64,000 nucleotides of DNA, from contig CAVYYV010000003.1 of the NCBI GenBank assembly GCA_963772815.1, forward strand, positions 248,001 through 312,000. Direction: 5' to 3'. This document shows, one piece after another, positions 52,251 to 60,833 of the stretch; position 1 is the first letter of the stretch; each line of letters starts with the position of its first letter. The translations under genes and the position numbers were made by a program. The notes beneath the pieces were generated by a model. The model did no database searches. It had not been told where the DNA came from and saw only the letters and a list, made by a program, of their open reading frames with translations. Source of the stretch: DATFFO01 sp963772815. Its GTDB lineage: Bacteria; Actinomycetota; Acidimicrobiia; Spongiisociales; ZC4RG35.

Positions 52251-53108
52251 ATGAAGATCGAACGCCTCGGGGTGATTGGAGGCGGGCAGATGGGAGCGGG
52301 CATCGCCGAAGTGGCCGCAGCCCGCGGGTGCGATGTCATCGTCCACGAGATCTCTGCCGACGCATGCGAAGGCGCCCGGCGAAGGATCCGGGCATCGGTC
52401 GAGCGTTCGGTAGCCAAAGGCCGAATGACTGAAGACGAACAGGATCGAATCATCAGCCGGATCGGCTACACGACCGACTTCGACGAGCAGGCCGACCGTC
52501 AGTTGGTTATCGAGGCGGTTACCGAGGACGAGCGGCTCAAACGCGAAATCTTCAAGACGATCGATTCGATAGTCGACGAAGACGACGCCATCCTCGCCTC
52601 CAACACCTCGTCCATCCCCATCACCCGACTGGCCACTTCCACCCAGCGTCCCGAGCACGTCATCGGGCTCCACTTCTTCAACCCGGTTCCCGCCATGGCG
52701 CTGGTTGAGCTGGTGACCACGCCCCTGTCCGACGATACGGTCGAGGCCCGGGCCGAGGAGTTCGTTTCGGAGCAACTAGGCAAGACAGTGATCAGGGCCA
52801 AGGATCGGGGCGGGTTCGTGGTCAACATGCTCCTCGTCCCCTACCTGTTGGGGGCGATTCGGATGTTCGAGGCCGGTCACGCCACCGCCGACGACATCGA
52901 CGTCGGGATGAAGCTGGGCGCCAATCACCCCATGGGACCGCTGGAGCTGTGCGACTTCATCGGGCTCGACACCATGAAGCTGGTGGCGGATGTGCTGTTC
53001 GAGGAGTACAAGGAGCCTCTCTACGCATCCCCCCCTCTACTGACCCGCCTGGTCGAAGCGGGCAAGCTGGGGCGAAAGACGGGCCAGGGCTTCTATCACT
53101 ACGACTGA
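52251..53108 (+). CDS. 3-hydroxybutyryl-CoA dehydrogenase (3-hydroxyacyl-CoA dehydrogenase family)
   Basis: A 285-residue NAD-dependent dehydrogenase of fatty-acid or butanoate metabolism. The Rossmann motif is GVIGGGQMGAGIAEVAAARG; ASNTSSIPITRLA and GLHFFNPVPAMALVELV hold catalytic Ser/Asn and His, and ANHPMGPLELCDFIGLDTM is the C-terminal helical-domain signature. ATG 52251 is selected because GGAG lies 8 bases upstream; ATG 52218 lacks a ribosome binding site. An enoyl-CoA hydratase is at 61216. Confidence 0.92.
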   Translation: MKIERLGVIGGGQMGAGIAEVAAARGCDVIVHEISADACEGARRRIRASVERSVAKGRMTEDEQDRIISRIGYTTDFDEQADRQLVIEAVTEDERLKREIFKTIDSIVDEDDAILASNTSSIPITRLATSTQRPEHVIGLHFFNPVPAMALVELVTTPLSDDTVEARAEEFVSEQLGKTVIRAKDRGGFVVNMLLVPYLLGAIRMFEAGHATADDIDVGMKLGANHPMGPLELCDFIGLDTMKLVADVLFEEYKEPLYASPPLLTRLVEAGKLGRKTGQGFYHYD

Positions 53109-53196
53109 CCCACCCTGTAATCACATCTCCAGCACGTACCGCCAATTTTCCCCCCACCTGCCCGGTGCCATTCATCCCGAGTAATCTCACAATGGA

Positions 53197-53631
53197 ATGC
53201 TTCGAGCCGGCCTCGTCCTGGCGGTGGCGGCCCTCTGTGCCGCATGTGCGGGGCTCGACGCCGGGGTCATCCACGGCGACTTGAACTCGGAGACGGATCT
53301 CACCTTCGCTCAGGGCGCCACCGAGGCGAGCGGGGCGCTCCTGGCGTTCGATCCCACCCAGCACCGGATGGACATCACGATCTCCATCGAGCCTCTGGCA
53401 CAGAGCGGTGACATGGACGTGGTGATCGTGACCGACTCAGGCACCCGCTATCAGGTGCTCGGGTCATTCCACCGGTGCACCGAGGAGGCCGAGACCCGGC
53501 GCTGCATTCGGATGCTGCCGCCCCTTCCCTATGAACGAGTCGGGTCCTGGAGGGTAGAGGCGATGAGAGCCGATGCCTCCTTCCCGGCCTCGGTCCAGGT
53601 GCAGGTGAAGTGGATTCCCGTCGGCTCCTGA
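53197..53631 (+). CDS. hypothetical lipoprotein
   Basis: A 144-residue small secreted lipoprotein. MLRAGLVLAVAALCAACAGL is a short signal with a lipobox-like LCAAC and the Cys at residue 17. The remainder is a beta-rich domain (MDITISIEPLAQSGDMDVVI, DSGTRYQVLGSFHRC) with two further Cys (CTEEAETRRC) that could form a disulphide. I recognise no family. ATG 53197 is one of two close ATGs; the other (53192) is in a different frame. It ends three bases before the converging MarR gene. Confidence 0.7.
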   Translation: MLRAGLVLAVAALCAACAGLDAGVIHGDLNSETDLTFAQGATEASGALLAFDPTQHRMDITISIEPLAQSGDMDVVIVTDSGTRYQVLGSFHRCTEEAETRRCIRMLPPLPYERVGSWRVEAMRADASFPASVQVQVKWIPVGS

Positions 53632-53634
53632 CGG

Positions 53635-54051
53635 TCAGGCGAGAGACTTGCGAAGCAGGTCGGCCAGTTGCTTCAGCTCGTCCGTGCCCAGGTTGCGGGC
53701 AATCGGCATGTCGGCATGGATGCGATCGATCATCTGGGCCCGGACCCGCCTGCCGTCCTCGGTCAGCACCAGCTGTTTGACCCGCCGGTCGCCGGGGTCA
53801 TTCTGTCGGGCGGCCCAGCCCGCATCCTCCAGACGATCGGCGATCCCGGTGATGTAGGAGGCATCGCACCACATCCGCTCGGCCAGATCTCGCATGGCCA
53901 TCGGCTCGGCCAGCTCTCTCAGTGCCCAGCTGACCGGGCCCGGCATGGCCATGTCGGCCAAGGTTTCGTGCACGTGAGCCCGCGACCGGAGAGAAATTTG
54001 GCGCATGAGCTGGCCCACCTCTTCCAGCAACTCCCGGCGGTTTGCTTCCAT
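53635..54051 (-). CDS. MarR-family transcriptional regulator
   Basis: A 138-residue winged-helix regulator. The DNA-binding part reads MRDLAERMWCDASYITGIAD and RLEDAGWAARQNDPGDRRVK, with the wing QLVLTEDGRRVRAQM. It diverges from an ABC exporter that it likely represses. ATG 54051 is chosen; the TTG at 54075 would add eight residues overlapping the operator-like site. No clear Shine-Dalgarno is visible. Confidence 0.9.
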   Translation of the reverse strand: MEANRRELLEEVGQLMRQISLRSRAHVHETLADMAMPGPVSWALRELAEPMAMRDLAERMWCDASYITGIADRLEDAGWAARQNDPGDRRVKQLVLTEDGRRVRAQMIDRIHADMPIARNLGTDELKQLADLLRKSLA

Positions 54052-54062
54052 GCTCTGCCAGC

Positions 54063-54094
54063 TTAGTTGATTCAATATGATTTTGACTAACTAA
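54063..54094. promoter_or_regulatory. AT-rich inverted repeat between marR and ABC exporter
   Basis: TTAGTT (54063-54068) and AACTAA (54089-54094) form a 6-bp inverted repeat with a 20-bp AT-rich spacer holding TTGATTCAA (54067-54075), a second small dyad. On the plus strand TTGACT (54084-54089) is a -35 candidate for the exporter. The divergent arrangement and AT-richness suit a MarR operator. Confidence 0.45.
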
Positions 54095-54134
54095 ACTGTT
54101 GACGACATCATGTCGGTATTCCGATTGGAGACAC

Positions 54135-55136
54135 ATGTCTGAAACCCAATATGCAGTCCAAGCCGGCAACGTCGTCAAGACCTTCGGTGACTTGCGCGCC
54201 CTCGACGATGTCACCATCAACATCGAACCCGGAATCGTCTACGGGCTGCTCGGTCCCAATGGAGCCGGCAAGACCACTCTGATTCGCATCCTCACGACAC
54301 TGCTGCGCCCCGATTCGGGGGTGGCCCGGGTGAACGGGGTAGACGTGCTAACCCGTCCCGTAGCCGTCCGCCGCACCATCGGCCTGGCCGGCCAATACGC
54401 CGCCGTCGATGAGTTCCTCACCGGCCGGGAGAACCTGGAGATGGTGGGACGTCTCTATGACCTGCCCCGACCCGAGGCTGAGAAGAGGGCCGTCGACGTG
54501 CTAGAGGGCATACACCTCACGGAGGCGGCGGACAAGACCGTCCGCACCTACTCGGGAGGAATGCGGCGCCGACTCGATCTGGCGGCCTCCATGGTCGGCC
54601 GCCCCTCCGTCCTGTTTCTCGACGAACCCACAACGGGTGTCGATCCGGGCAGTCGCATCGATCTGTGGCAGATGATCGAGGAGTTGGTGGCGGGCGGAAC
54701 GACTCTCCTGCTCACCACCCAGTACCTGGAGGAGGCCGACCGGTTGGCAGACCGGATCGGAGTCATCGACCACGGCAAGCTCATCGCCGAGGGAACCTCG
54801 AACGAGCTCAAGAAGGACTTCGGTGGCGACGTCGTGGAGATCCACGCGCCCGGAGAGAGCCGGGCGACGGCCGCCGACGCCCTGGCCCGGGTGGCGGGAG
54901 AGCGGCCGAGTATCAATGGCGCCTCACTCAGCATCCCCGCCCCGGACGGCTCGGCCACCCTTACCCAGGTGGTACGCGAGCTCGACGATGCCGGCATCGT
55001 TCCCGACGACATCGCCTTGAGGAAGCCCACCCTCGACGATGTGTTCCTCACATTGACCGGGCACAGAACCGACCAGCCCTCCCCCAACGGAAAGGCGGGG
55101 AGCGGCAACCGCGACAGGCAAAGGACACGCTCATGA
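54135..55136 (+). CDS. daunorubicin-type ABC exporter ATP-binding protein
   Basis: A 333-residue ABC ATPase of the DrrA/CcmA export family. Walker A GPNGAGKTTL (about residues 39-48), signature YSGGMRRRLDLAASM, Walker B VLFLDEPTTGVDPGSR, H-loop LLTTQYLEEADRLADR. The C-terminal DUF4162-like region (GESRATAADALARV and PTLDDVFLTLTGH) is typical of DrrA. ATG 54135 has GGAG eight to nine bases upstream; the frame extends to 54099 but that overlaps the promoter. It overlaps the permease by ATGA. Confidence 0.93.
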   Translation: MSETQYAVQAGNVVKTFGDLRALDDVTINIEPGIVYGLLGPNGAGKTTLIRILTTLLRPDSGVARVNGVDVLTRPVAVRRTIGLAGQYAAVDEFLTGRENLEMVGRLYDLPRPEAEKRAVDVLEGIHLTEAADKTVRTYSGGMRRRLDLAASMVGRPSVLFLDEPTTGVDPGSRIDLWQMIEELVAGGTTLLLTTQYLEEADRLADRIGVIDHGKLIAEGTSNELKKDFGGDVVEIHAPGESRATAADALARVAGERPSINGASLSIPAPDGSATLTQVVRELDDAGIVPDDIALRKPTLDDVFLTLTGHRTDQPSPNGKAGSGNRDRQRTRS

Positions 55137-55969
55137 CGACGGCCACACCAGCTCTCAACCGAGTTCCACTCCGCGCCGCCCTACGGGACACGGCGGTGAT
55201 CACCAAACGCAACGTGCTGCGCAATCTCCGCCTGCCGCAGCTGGTGGTGTTCGCGACCATCCAGCCCGTGATGTTCCTGCTGCTGTTCAACTATGTCTTC
55301 GGCGGGGCGATCGTCGCCGGAGCAGCCATCCCGGGATTGGACTACATCCAGCTCCTGATCCCGGGGATCCTGGTGCAGACTGCCGTGTTCGGCGCCACCT
55401 CCACCAGCCTCGGTCTGACCGAAGACCTCTCCAACGGGGTGATAGACCGGTTCCGGTCGCTGCCCATGGCCCGCTCGGGAGTGCTGGCTGGAAGGACTCT
55501 GGCCGACCTGGTCAGGTCCAGCTTCGTGACGGTGCTCATGATGGCGGTCGGCTACCTGATCGGGTGGCGGTTCTCCCAGGGCCTCGGCAAGGCCGCCCTG
55601 GGCATCGCCCTGGCGCTGTTGTTCGGCTACGCCATGTCGTGGGTGATGGGCACGGTCGGGTTGGCGGTGAAGAACCCGGAGGCCGCACAGACGGCGGGAT
55701 TCCTGCCCATCTTCCCCCTGGTGTTCGCCTCATCGGCCTTCGTCCCAACCGACACGATGCCGTCGTGGCTGCAAGCCTTCGCCAACCACCAGCCGATCAC
55801 AATCCTCTCCAACACCCTGCGTTCTCTGTTCCTCCCCCAGCAGGCGCTGGCTCCGATGGGCTACGACAACACGGCCACCCTGGTGCTGCAATCACTGGCA
55901 TGGATTGCCGGAATCATCGTGGTGTTCGCCCCGCTGGCCGTGCGCATGTACCGGAGGGCAGTGGGCTGA
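55133..55969 (+). CDS. daunorubicin-type ABC exporter permease
   Basis: A 278-residue ABC-2 type (DrrB-like) permease with six membrane helices. Signature texts are QPVMFLLLFNYVFGGAI, YIQLLIPGILVQTAVFGATS, DLSNGVIDRFRSLPMARSGV, FLPIFPLVFASSAFVPTDTM and NHQPITILSNTLRSL. It works with the ATPase upstream to export a lipophilic compound or lipid; substrate unknown. The ATG overlaps the ATPase stop. It converges with the Lrp-type regulator. Confidence 0.93.
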   Translation: MTTATPALNRVPLRAALRDTAVITKRNVLRNLRLPQLVVFATIQPVMFLLLFNYVFGGAIVAGAAIPGLDYIQLLIPGILVQTAVFGATSTSLGLTEDLSNGVIDRFRSLPMARSGVLAGRTLADLVRSSFVTVLMMAVGYLIGWRFSQGLGKAALGIALALLFGYAMSWVMGTVGLAVKNPEAAQTAGFLPIFPLVFASSAFVPTDTMPSWLQAFANHQPITILSNTLRSLFLPQQALAPMGYDNTATLVLQSLAWIAGIIVVFAPLAVRMYRRAVG

Positions 55970-55978
55970 TCACGGCGG

Positions 55979-56473
55979 TTACTCCGGCTCCCGGTCGACT
56001 ATGGAGCGCACCATTGGGATAGTCCTGTAGGGGATCTGGCCGGCCAGAGCGATGGCAGTTGAGGTCCGGGCGACCTGGCGGATGGTCAGGATCCGCTCCA
56101 GGAGGTCCATCAGGTGCTCATTGGAGCTCGCCGCCAGACGGACCAGCAGGTCGCCCTGACCTGCGATCGAGTGCACCTCCAACACCTCGGGTATCTCTCG
56201 TAGAGGCTCGATCACCTCGGCAATTCGGCCCTGAACCACTTCGATGGTGGTGAAGGCCATGACCGCGTAGCCGATTGCCGCCAGGTCGATATCGGGACCG
56301 AAGCCCTCCACCACCCCCCGATCCACCATCTTGGACAGCCGCGACTGCACGGTTCCTCGGGCCACGCCCAGCCGACGCGAAAGCTCGAGCACCCCGATCC
56401 GGGGCTCCTCGTGGAGTGTCTCGAGGATCCGGGCATCGAGACGATCCAGATACTGGTCGGATTGTGCAACCAT
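55979..56473 (-). CDS. Lrp/AsnC-family transcriptional regulator
   Basis: A 164-residue regulator with an N-terminal helix-turn-helix (about 10-60: LDARILETLHEEPRIGVLEL, RGTVQSRLSKMVDRGVVEGF) and a C-terminal RAM ligand-binding domain (about 70-150: YAVMAFTTIEVVQGRIAEVI, VHSIAGQGDLLVRLAASSNE). It diverges from hppD and probably controls it, as HpdR-like Lrp proteins do next to tyrosine-catabolism genes in other actinobacteria. An ATACAA-A-TTGTAT dyad lies between the two genes. Confidence 0.92.
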   Translation of the reverse strand: MVAQSDQYLDRLDARILETLHEEPRIGVLELSRRLGVARGTVQSRLSKMVDRGVVEGFGPDIDLAAIGYAVMAFTTIEVVQGRIAEVIEPLREIPEVLEVHSIAGQGDLLVRLAASSNEHLMDLLERILTIRQVARTSTAIALAGQIPYRTIPMVRSIVDREPE

Positions 56474-56496
56474 CAGATCAACTGTCCGTTTGTGAC

Positions 56497-56536
56497 ATAC
56501 AAATTGTATAGCAAGAGCAGAGTCAGTTGCTATAGC
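56497..56536. promoter_or_regulatory. dyad operator sites between Lrp regulator and hppD
   Basis: ATACAAATTGTAT (56497-56509) is a perfect 6+1+6 dyad of the AT-rich kind that Lrp/AsnC proteins bind. A second palindrome, GCTATAGC, is at 56529-56536. Both lie in the 123 bp between the divergent starts at 56473 and 56597, a good position for joint control of the regulator and hppD. Confidence 0.6.
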
Positions 56537-56596
56537 TGCTCAGACAAACGCAGAATCAACAACAGCCCCCCGCCCCGCCTCAACCAGGGAGACCAA

Positions 56597-57694
56597 GTGA
56601 CCGACCTGATGCCCCTCCTCGGATACGACGCCATCGAGTTCTACGTCGGCAATGCTCGCCAGGCCGCCCACTACTACCGGACCGCCTTCGGTTTCGACGT
56701 GGTCGCCTACGCCGGCCCCGAGACCGGGGTCCGCGACCGCTCTTCATTCGTCCTCGAACAGGGTGAGATCCGTTTCGTCGTGACCGCCGGCCTCCAGCCC
56801 GACTCGGCCGTAGTCCGGCACCAGGCGTTCCATGGCGACGGCGTGAAAGACGTCGCCTTCGGAGTCCCGGATGCCGAGGGCGCGTTCGCCGTAGCCGTGG
56901 AGCGAGGGGCGCGGCCGCATCAAGAGCCTCATTCGATGGAGGACGAGCACGGCAAGGTCGTGGTGTGTTCCATCGAGGCCTACGGGGACACCATCCACAG
57001 CTTCGTGGATCGCTCCAATTACTCGGGGATCTACCTGCCCGGGTACAAGCCCACCAGGCACTGGGCACCGGCCACCTCCACAGGTCTGGAACTGATAGAT
57101 CACGTGGTGTGCAACGTCGAGCTCGGCAAGATGGACGAGTGGGCCGCCTACTACGCCGGCATCATGGGCTTCACCCAACTGCACCACTTCAACGACGAGC
57201 AGATCGCCACCGACTACACCGCTCTCATGTCCAAGGTGCTGTGGGACGGCAAAGGCCGCATCAAGCTACCCATCAACGAGCCTGCCGAGGGCAAGAAGAA
57301 ATCCCAGATCGAGGAGTTCCTGGACTTCTACCACACCCCCGGCGTTCAACACATGGCTCTCGCCACCGACGATATCGTCGCCACGGTCGAGGCGTTGAGA
57401 GACAACGGAGTGAGGTTCCTGAGGGTCCCCGACACCTACTACGAGGAACTGCAGAAGCGTATCGACTGGTCGCGCATCGACTCGGACATCGACCGGCTCG
57501 CCGACCTGGGCATCCTGGTCGACCAGGACGACGAGGGTCACCTACTCCAGCTCTTCACCAAGAACGTGCAGGACCGTCCCACCGTCTTCTTCGAAATAAT
57601 CGAACGCCACGGATCGACCGGGTTCGGGGTGGGCAACTTCAAGGCGCTGTTCGAAGCCATAGAGCGGGAGCAAGAGGAGCGGGGCAATCTCTGA
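56597..57694 (+). CDS. hppD: 4-hydroxyphenylpyruvate dioxygenase
   Basis: A 365-residue Fe(II) dioxygenase of the vicinal-oxygen-chelate fold that turns 4-hydroxyphenylpyruvate into homogentisate in tyrosine breakdown. The iron ligands are visible: H169 (ELIDHVVCNV), H252 (GVQHMALATDD) and E333 (VFFEIIERHGSTGFG). GNFKALFEAIEREQEERG is the standard C-terminus. GTG 56597 has AGGGAG about eight bases upstream. No homogentisate 1,2-dioxygenase gene is nearby. It diverges from the Lrp-type regulator. Confidence 0.95.
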   Translation: MTDLMPLLGYDAIEFYVGNARQAAHYYRTAFGFDVVAYAGPETGVRDRSSFVLEQGEIRFVVTAGLQPDSAVVRHQAFHGDGVKDVAFGVPDAEGAFAVAVERGARPHQEPHSMEDEHGKVVVCSIEAYGDTIHSFVDRSNYSGIYLPGYKPTRHWAPATSTGLELIDHVVCNVELGKMDEWAAYYAGIMGFTQLHHFNDEQIATDYTALMSKVLWDGKGRIKLPINEPAEGKKKSQIEEFLDFYHTPGVQHMALATDDIVATVEALRDNGVRFLRVPDTYYEELQKRIDWSRIDSDIDRLADLGILVDQDDEGHLLQLFTKNVQDRPTVFFEIIERHGSTGFGVGNFKALFEAIEREQEERGNL

Positions 57695-57705
57695 TCGCCC
57701 GGGTG

Positions 57706-57813
57706 TCACTCCCACCGGAACCACAACGCAGCGACTAGAACCCCTGCCACCAGCAAGGCCCCCACGATGGCCACCTCCCGGCCCGTCCAACAGCCTCCGA
57801 CAAACGGCGGCAC
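57706..57813 (-). CDS. putative 35-residue single-pass membrane protein
   Basis: GTG 57813 to TGA 57706 encodes a 35-residue peptide with one strong helix (VAIVGALLVAGVLVAALWF) ending in RWE. The N-terminal part PPFVGGCWTGRE is polar. It lies antisense-convergent with hppD, 11 bp past its stop, in the 254 bp gap before the histidine kinase. There is no clear ribosome binding site, so its translation is unsure. The rest of that gap shows nothing else. Confidence 0.35.
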   Translation of the reverse strand: MPPFVGGCWTGREVAIVGALLVAGVLVAALWFRWE

Positions 57814-57948
57814 GTCCGAAAGAGGATTTGGACCCGAGCCGGCCCAGCCCTCTCGACTGCGGCGGCCAGCGGATCGACGCCTGGGTAGAAGGGACCAGTC
57901 CGAATCTGGTCCTCAACCAAACAGCCGATTGCGCCGATCAATTACTCG

Positions 57949-59316
57949 ATGATCAACACAGCGGGGAACCTGGTCACGTCGTCACCGTCCGACCATTCCC
58001 GGGACACAACTGCGGCTCTACACCCACGGCTTAGAGCTCAGCTCTCCGAGCTGAACACGGGGCCGGACGGTATCCCCGACCCACAGTCCTGGGCTCACTT
58101 CGTCTCCTGGGTCGACACCACCCTGCACGGGGCCGGGGCCATGGAACAGGATCTACGTCATGCGATGACGGGACGATCGAGCTTCGAGAATCTCTTCAAC
58201 ATCTCGCCCATCCCCATCATGGAGCAGGACTACACCGACATGGAAGCCTGGATGGACGGCCTCCGCGGCCAGGGAGTGGAGTCCCTGCGCGACTACCTGG
58301 GTGCCGACATCGAGAAGATCAGGGCCGTGGTCCCCATGATTCGCATCGTGGCCGCAAACCCGGCCGCGGTGCGAGCGGTGGGCCTCGACCCCGACGAGCT
58401 GATCGGGCCGATAGATCCGCGAATCGTCAACCCGGGGTCGGAAAAGAGCTGGATCAGTCAATTGGAAGCCGTATGGGAGCGCCGGCCCATCGCACATGCC
58501 AGCTACACCGGCGGCACCCCCGATGGCGCCACCTATGACGCCGAGTCCACGCTCGCCGCACCCATGGTCGACGGCGAGCCAGATTTCTCCCGAGCGGTCT
58601 TCACCATCCTCGACGTGACCCCTCACCGCGATGAAGAACGTCGCATGCAGGATATGGTGGAAGCGAAGAGCCACTTCGTCGCCTCGGTCAGCCACGAGGT
58701 CAGAACGCCCCTCACGGCGATTCTTGGATTCGCCCAACTCCTGCACGAGGAGGACACGACCGAGGACGACCGTCGCCAGATGACCACCCTGATCGTCCAG
58801 CACGCGCAGGAGGTGGCCGACATCGTGGACGATCTGCTGGTGGCGGCTCGGGCAGAAGCGGGCCAGGTCTCAGTGGAGCACGCCACCCTCGACATGGGCT
58901 ACGTGATAGACCAGACGATGGAAGCAGGGGGCTCGTTCACTGAGGGCGTATCCGTGACGATGACCGATTCGCCCACTCTTGCGGTGGGAGATGCCGCCCG
59001 CGTCCGGCAGATACTGCGAAACCTGCTCACCAACGCAGAGCGGTACGGAGGCCCCAACGTGGCCGTCTGCCTCCAGGGAGGAGCCCGGTGGGTGTCCGTT
59101 ACGGTGACCGATGACGGCGAAGGGATCCCGCGCCAGCGGTGGGAGAGGATCTTCGACGCCTACCACCGGGAGGACCCCACCGCCCACCGCAAGGGCGCCG
59201 TAGGGATCGGCCTATCCATCTCCCGTCAGCTCGCCGACCTCATGGGGGGAACCCTGGACTACCGCCACGAGGCGGGACTGAGCCGTTTCTGCCTCACGCT
59301 CCCCGCCCCGACCTGA
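57949..59316 (+). CDS. PAS-domain sensor histidine kinase (orphan)
   Basis: A 455-residue cytosolic sensor kinase. A variant PAS domain spans about residues 78-225 (NLFNISPIPIMEQDYTDMEA at its start). It is followed by HisKA with the phospho-accepting H249 (VASVSHEVRTPLTAILGFAQ) and HATPase_c (about 350-453) with N box NLLTNAERYG, G1 DDGEGIP and G2 GAVGIGLSISRQLADLMGG. It has no membrane helix. No response regulator lies next to it, so its partner is elsewhere. The start ATG 57949 lacks a strong Shine-Dalgarno and the first 25 residues may be non-native. Confidence 0.9.
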   Translation: MINTAGNLVTSSPSDHSRDTTAALHPRLRAQLSELNTGPDGIPDPQSWAHFVSWVDTTLHGAGAMEQDLRHAMTGRSSFENLFNISPIPIMEQDYTDMEAWMDGLRGQGVESLRDYLGADIEKIRAVVPMIRIVAANPAAVRAVGLDPDELIGPIDPRIVNPGSEKSWISQLEAVWERRPIAHASYTGGTPDGATYDAESTLAAPMVDGEPDFSRAVFTILDVTPHRDEERRMQDMVEAKSHFVASVSHEVRTPLTAILGFAQLLHEEDTTEDDRRQMTTLIVQHAQEVADIVDDLLVAARAEAGQVSVEHATLDMGYVIDQTMEAGGSFTEGVSVTMTDSPTLAVGDAARVRQILRNLLTNAERYGGPNVAVCLQGGARWVSVTVTDDGEGIPRQRWERIFDAYHREDPTAHRKGAVGIGLSISRQLADLMGGTLDYRHEAGLSRFCLTLPAPT

Positions 59317-59328
59317 GCGATACACCGT

Positions 59329-59793
59329 TCAGCCATAGGGGGCAACGACTTCAGTGTTCCAGCTCGAAGGATCGAGATGCTCCCCGGGATCTGTCAGATA
59401 CGGCTCCCATGGGCCGCCGGCGGGCATCCCGCCTTGGGAGTCGATCCACCACTAGACGGCCTCGTACGCTACCTCCACGTCGTCGTAGGCGCCGGTGTGC
59501 ATGGTCACGGCCACCGTTCCCTGCGGCAGTGACGAGGCCCTCACGTCGTCCGTCCCAGCGATCGGCGCCGGCACCGGGAACCCCGCCTCGACCTCGAATT
59601 CCTCTTCGCCCACCCGGTTGTATCGTGCGAAAGGAGGGCCGGCCGGGAAGGTCCCTCGCTTGCCAAGGGTCTCTGCCACCGTGGCGACGACGCTGCCCAG
59701 CCAGGGCCCGATCTCGGCCACCGGCATGGTGCCATCCATCACCGCGGTGGGCTGGGCGCGACGCGTCTCGGAGTGGATCTCGTACCTCTTCAT
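59329..59793 (-). pseudogene. GyrI-like (AraC effector-binding) protein with in-frame amber codon
   Basis: ATG 59793 opens a GyrI-like ligand-binding protein (MKRYEIHSETRRAQPTAVMD, WLGSVVATVAETLGKRG, QGTVAVTMHTGAYDDVEVAY). It meets TAG at 59452-59454 after 113 residues. The same frame continues without another stop for 40 residues to TGA 59329, reading WWIDSQGGMPAGGPWEPYLT, then DPGEHLDPSSWNTEVV, which is the normal GyrI-like C-terminus. Full length would be 154 residues, the family's usual size. A single base change from CAG, GAG or AAG explains it. It may be a nonsense mutation, a sequence error or, less likely, read-through. TAG ends tyrS normally, so amber is a stop here. Confidence 0.8.
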
Positions 59794-59918
59794 GGATGCC
59801 ACTGTGTGCCCTCTTCGGTCGTCTGGCCCAGAGGCATTGGTCACCTTGTCCCGAGCCGCCTCCACGTGTGGACCTATCCTGGCCCGATCTACCCCTTGGG
59901 AGAGACTTGCCACGCTCC

Positions 59919-60833
59919 ATGCCTGATCTGGGCGGTGTGAAGGTCGGGACCTGCTCGTGGACCGATCCGACATTGACCGAGACGGAAGCCTTCTACCCGG
60001 CCACCGAAATGAGTGCTGAGGAACGTCTCGCCTTCTACGCAGAGACCTTCCCGGTGGTTGAGGTCGATGCCACCTACTACGCGCCTCCCTCCGAGAGGGT
60101 GGCCGGCCTATGGGTGGAGCGAACTCCGCCCTACTTCGTCTTCGACGTCAAGGCATTTCGACTTCTCACCCAGCACCCCACCCCCCTCTCTTCGATCTGG
60201 AAGCACCTTCGGGACAAGATCCCCCCCGAGCTGGCCGAGAAACGCAACATCTACATCCGCGACCTTTCCAGGGATATCCAGGCCGGGGCGGTCAAGGCCT
60301 TTCGAGACGCCCTGATGCCTCTTCACTCGGCCGGAAAGCTGGGCGTCGTGCTGGCCCAGCTCCCACCCTACGTCTATCCGAACCGAGGTAGCTTCGGATA
60401 TCTGAAGTGGCTCGCCGAGCATCTCGAGGACTTCCAACTGGCGGTCGAGTTTCGCAACGGGCGCTGGCTCGACGAGGACCACATGTCCGAGACGCTCGAT
60501 TTCCTGGAACGGCACGCCCTGGCCTACGTGGCGGTGGATGAGCCTCAGGGGTTCAAGAGCTCCGTTCCTCCCGTGGTAGCCGTCACTGCCCCCGTCGCCG
60601 AGGTCCGCTTTCACGGGCGCAATTCGGAAAACTGGGAGAAACACGGTATCAGCGCCGCCGAGCGTTTCCGCTACGACTACTCCCCCGAGGAGCTCGGTGA
60701 ATGGCTCCCCAGGGTGGAAGAGATGAGGCGAGGCGCCGAGACGGTCCACGTCTTGATGAACAACTGTTACGCCGACTACGGGATCAGATCAGCCCGGCTG
60801 TTCGCCGACCTGTACGCCGACCATCGGAACTGA
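59919..60833 (+). CDS. DUF72-family protein (YecE-like)
   Basis: A 304-residue TIM-barrel protein of the DUF72 family. Typical texts are KVGTCSWTDPTL at the start, FPVVEVDATYYAPPSERVAG, FVFDVKAFRLLTQHP, LGVVLAQLPPYVYP, LAVEFRNGRWLDEDH and VHVLMNNCYADYGIRSARLF at the end. The function is unknown. ATG 59919 starts at MPDLGGVKVG; the long open frame upstream is antisense to the GyrI-like gene. Confidence 0.9.
   Translation: MPDLGGVKVGTCSWTDPTLTETEAFYPATEMSAEERLAFYAETFPVVEVDATYYAPPSERVAGLWVERTPPYFVFDVKAFRLLTQHPTPLSSIWKHLRDKIPPELAEKRNIYIRDLSRDIQAGAVKAFRDALMPLHSAGKLGVVLAQLPPYVYPNRGSFGYLKWLAEHLEDFQLAVEFRNGRWLDEDHMSETLDFLERHALAYVAVDEPQGFKSSVPPVVAVTAPVAEVRFHGRNSENWEKHGISAAERFRYDYSPEELGEWLPRVEEMRRGAETVHVLMNNCYADYGIRSARLFADLYADHRN

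Noticed and set aside
59452..59454. Amber codon as pyrrolysine or genetic-code change
   Set aside because: tyrS ends normally in TAG, no pyl genes are visible, and no other gene has an internal TAG.
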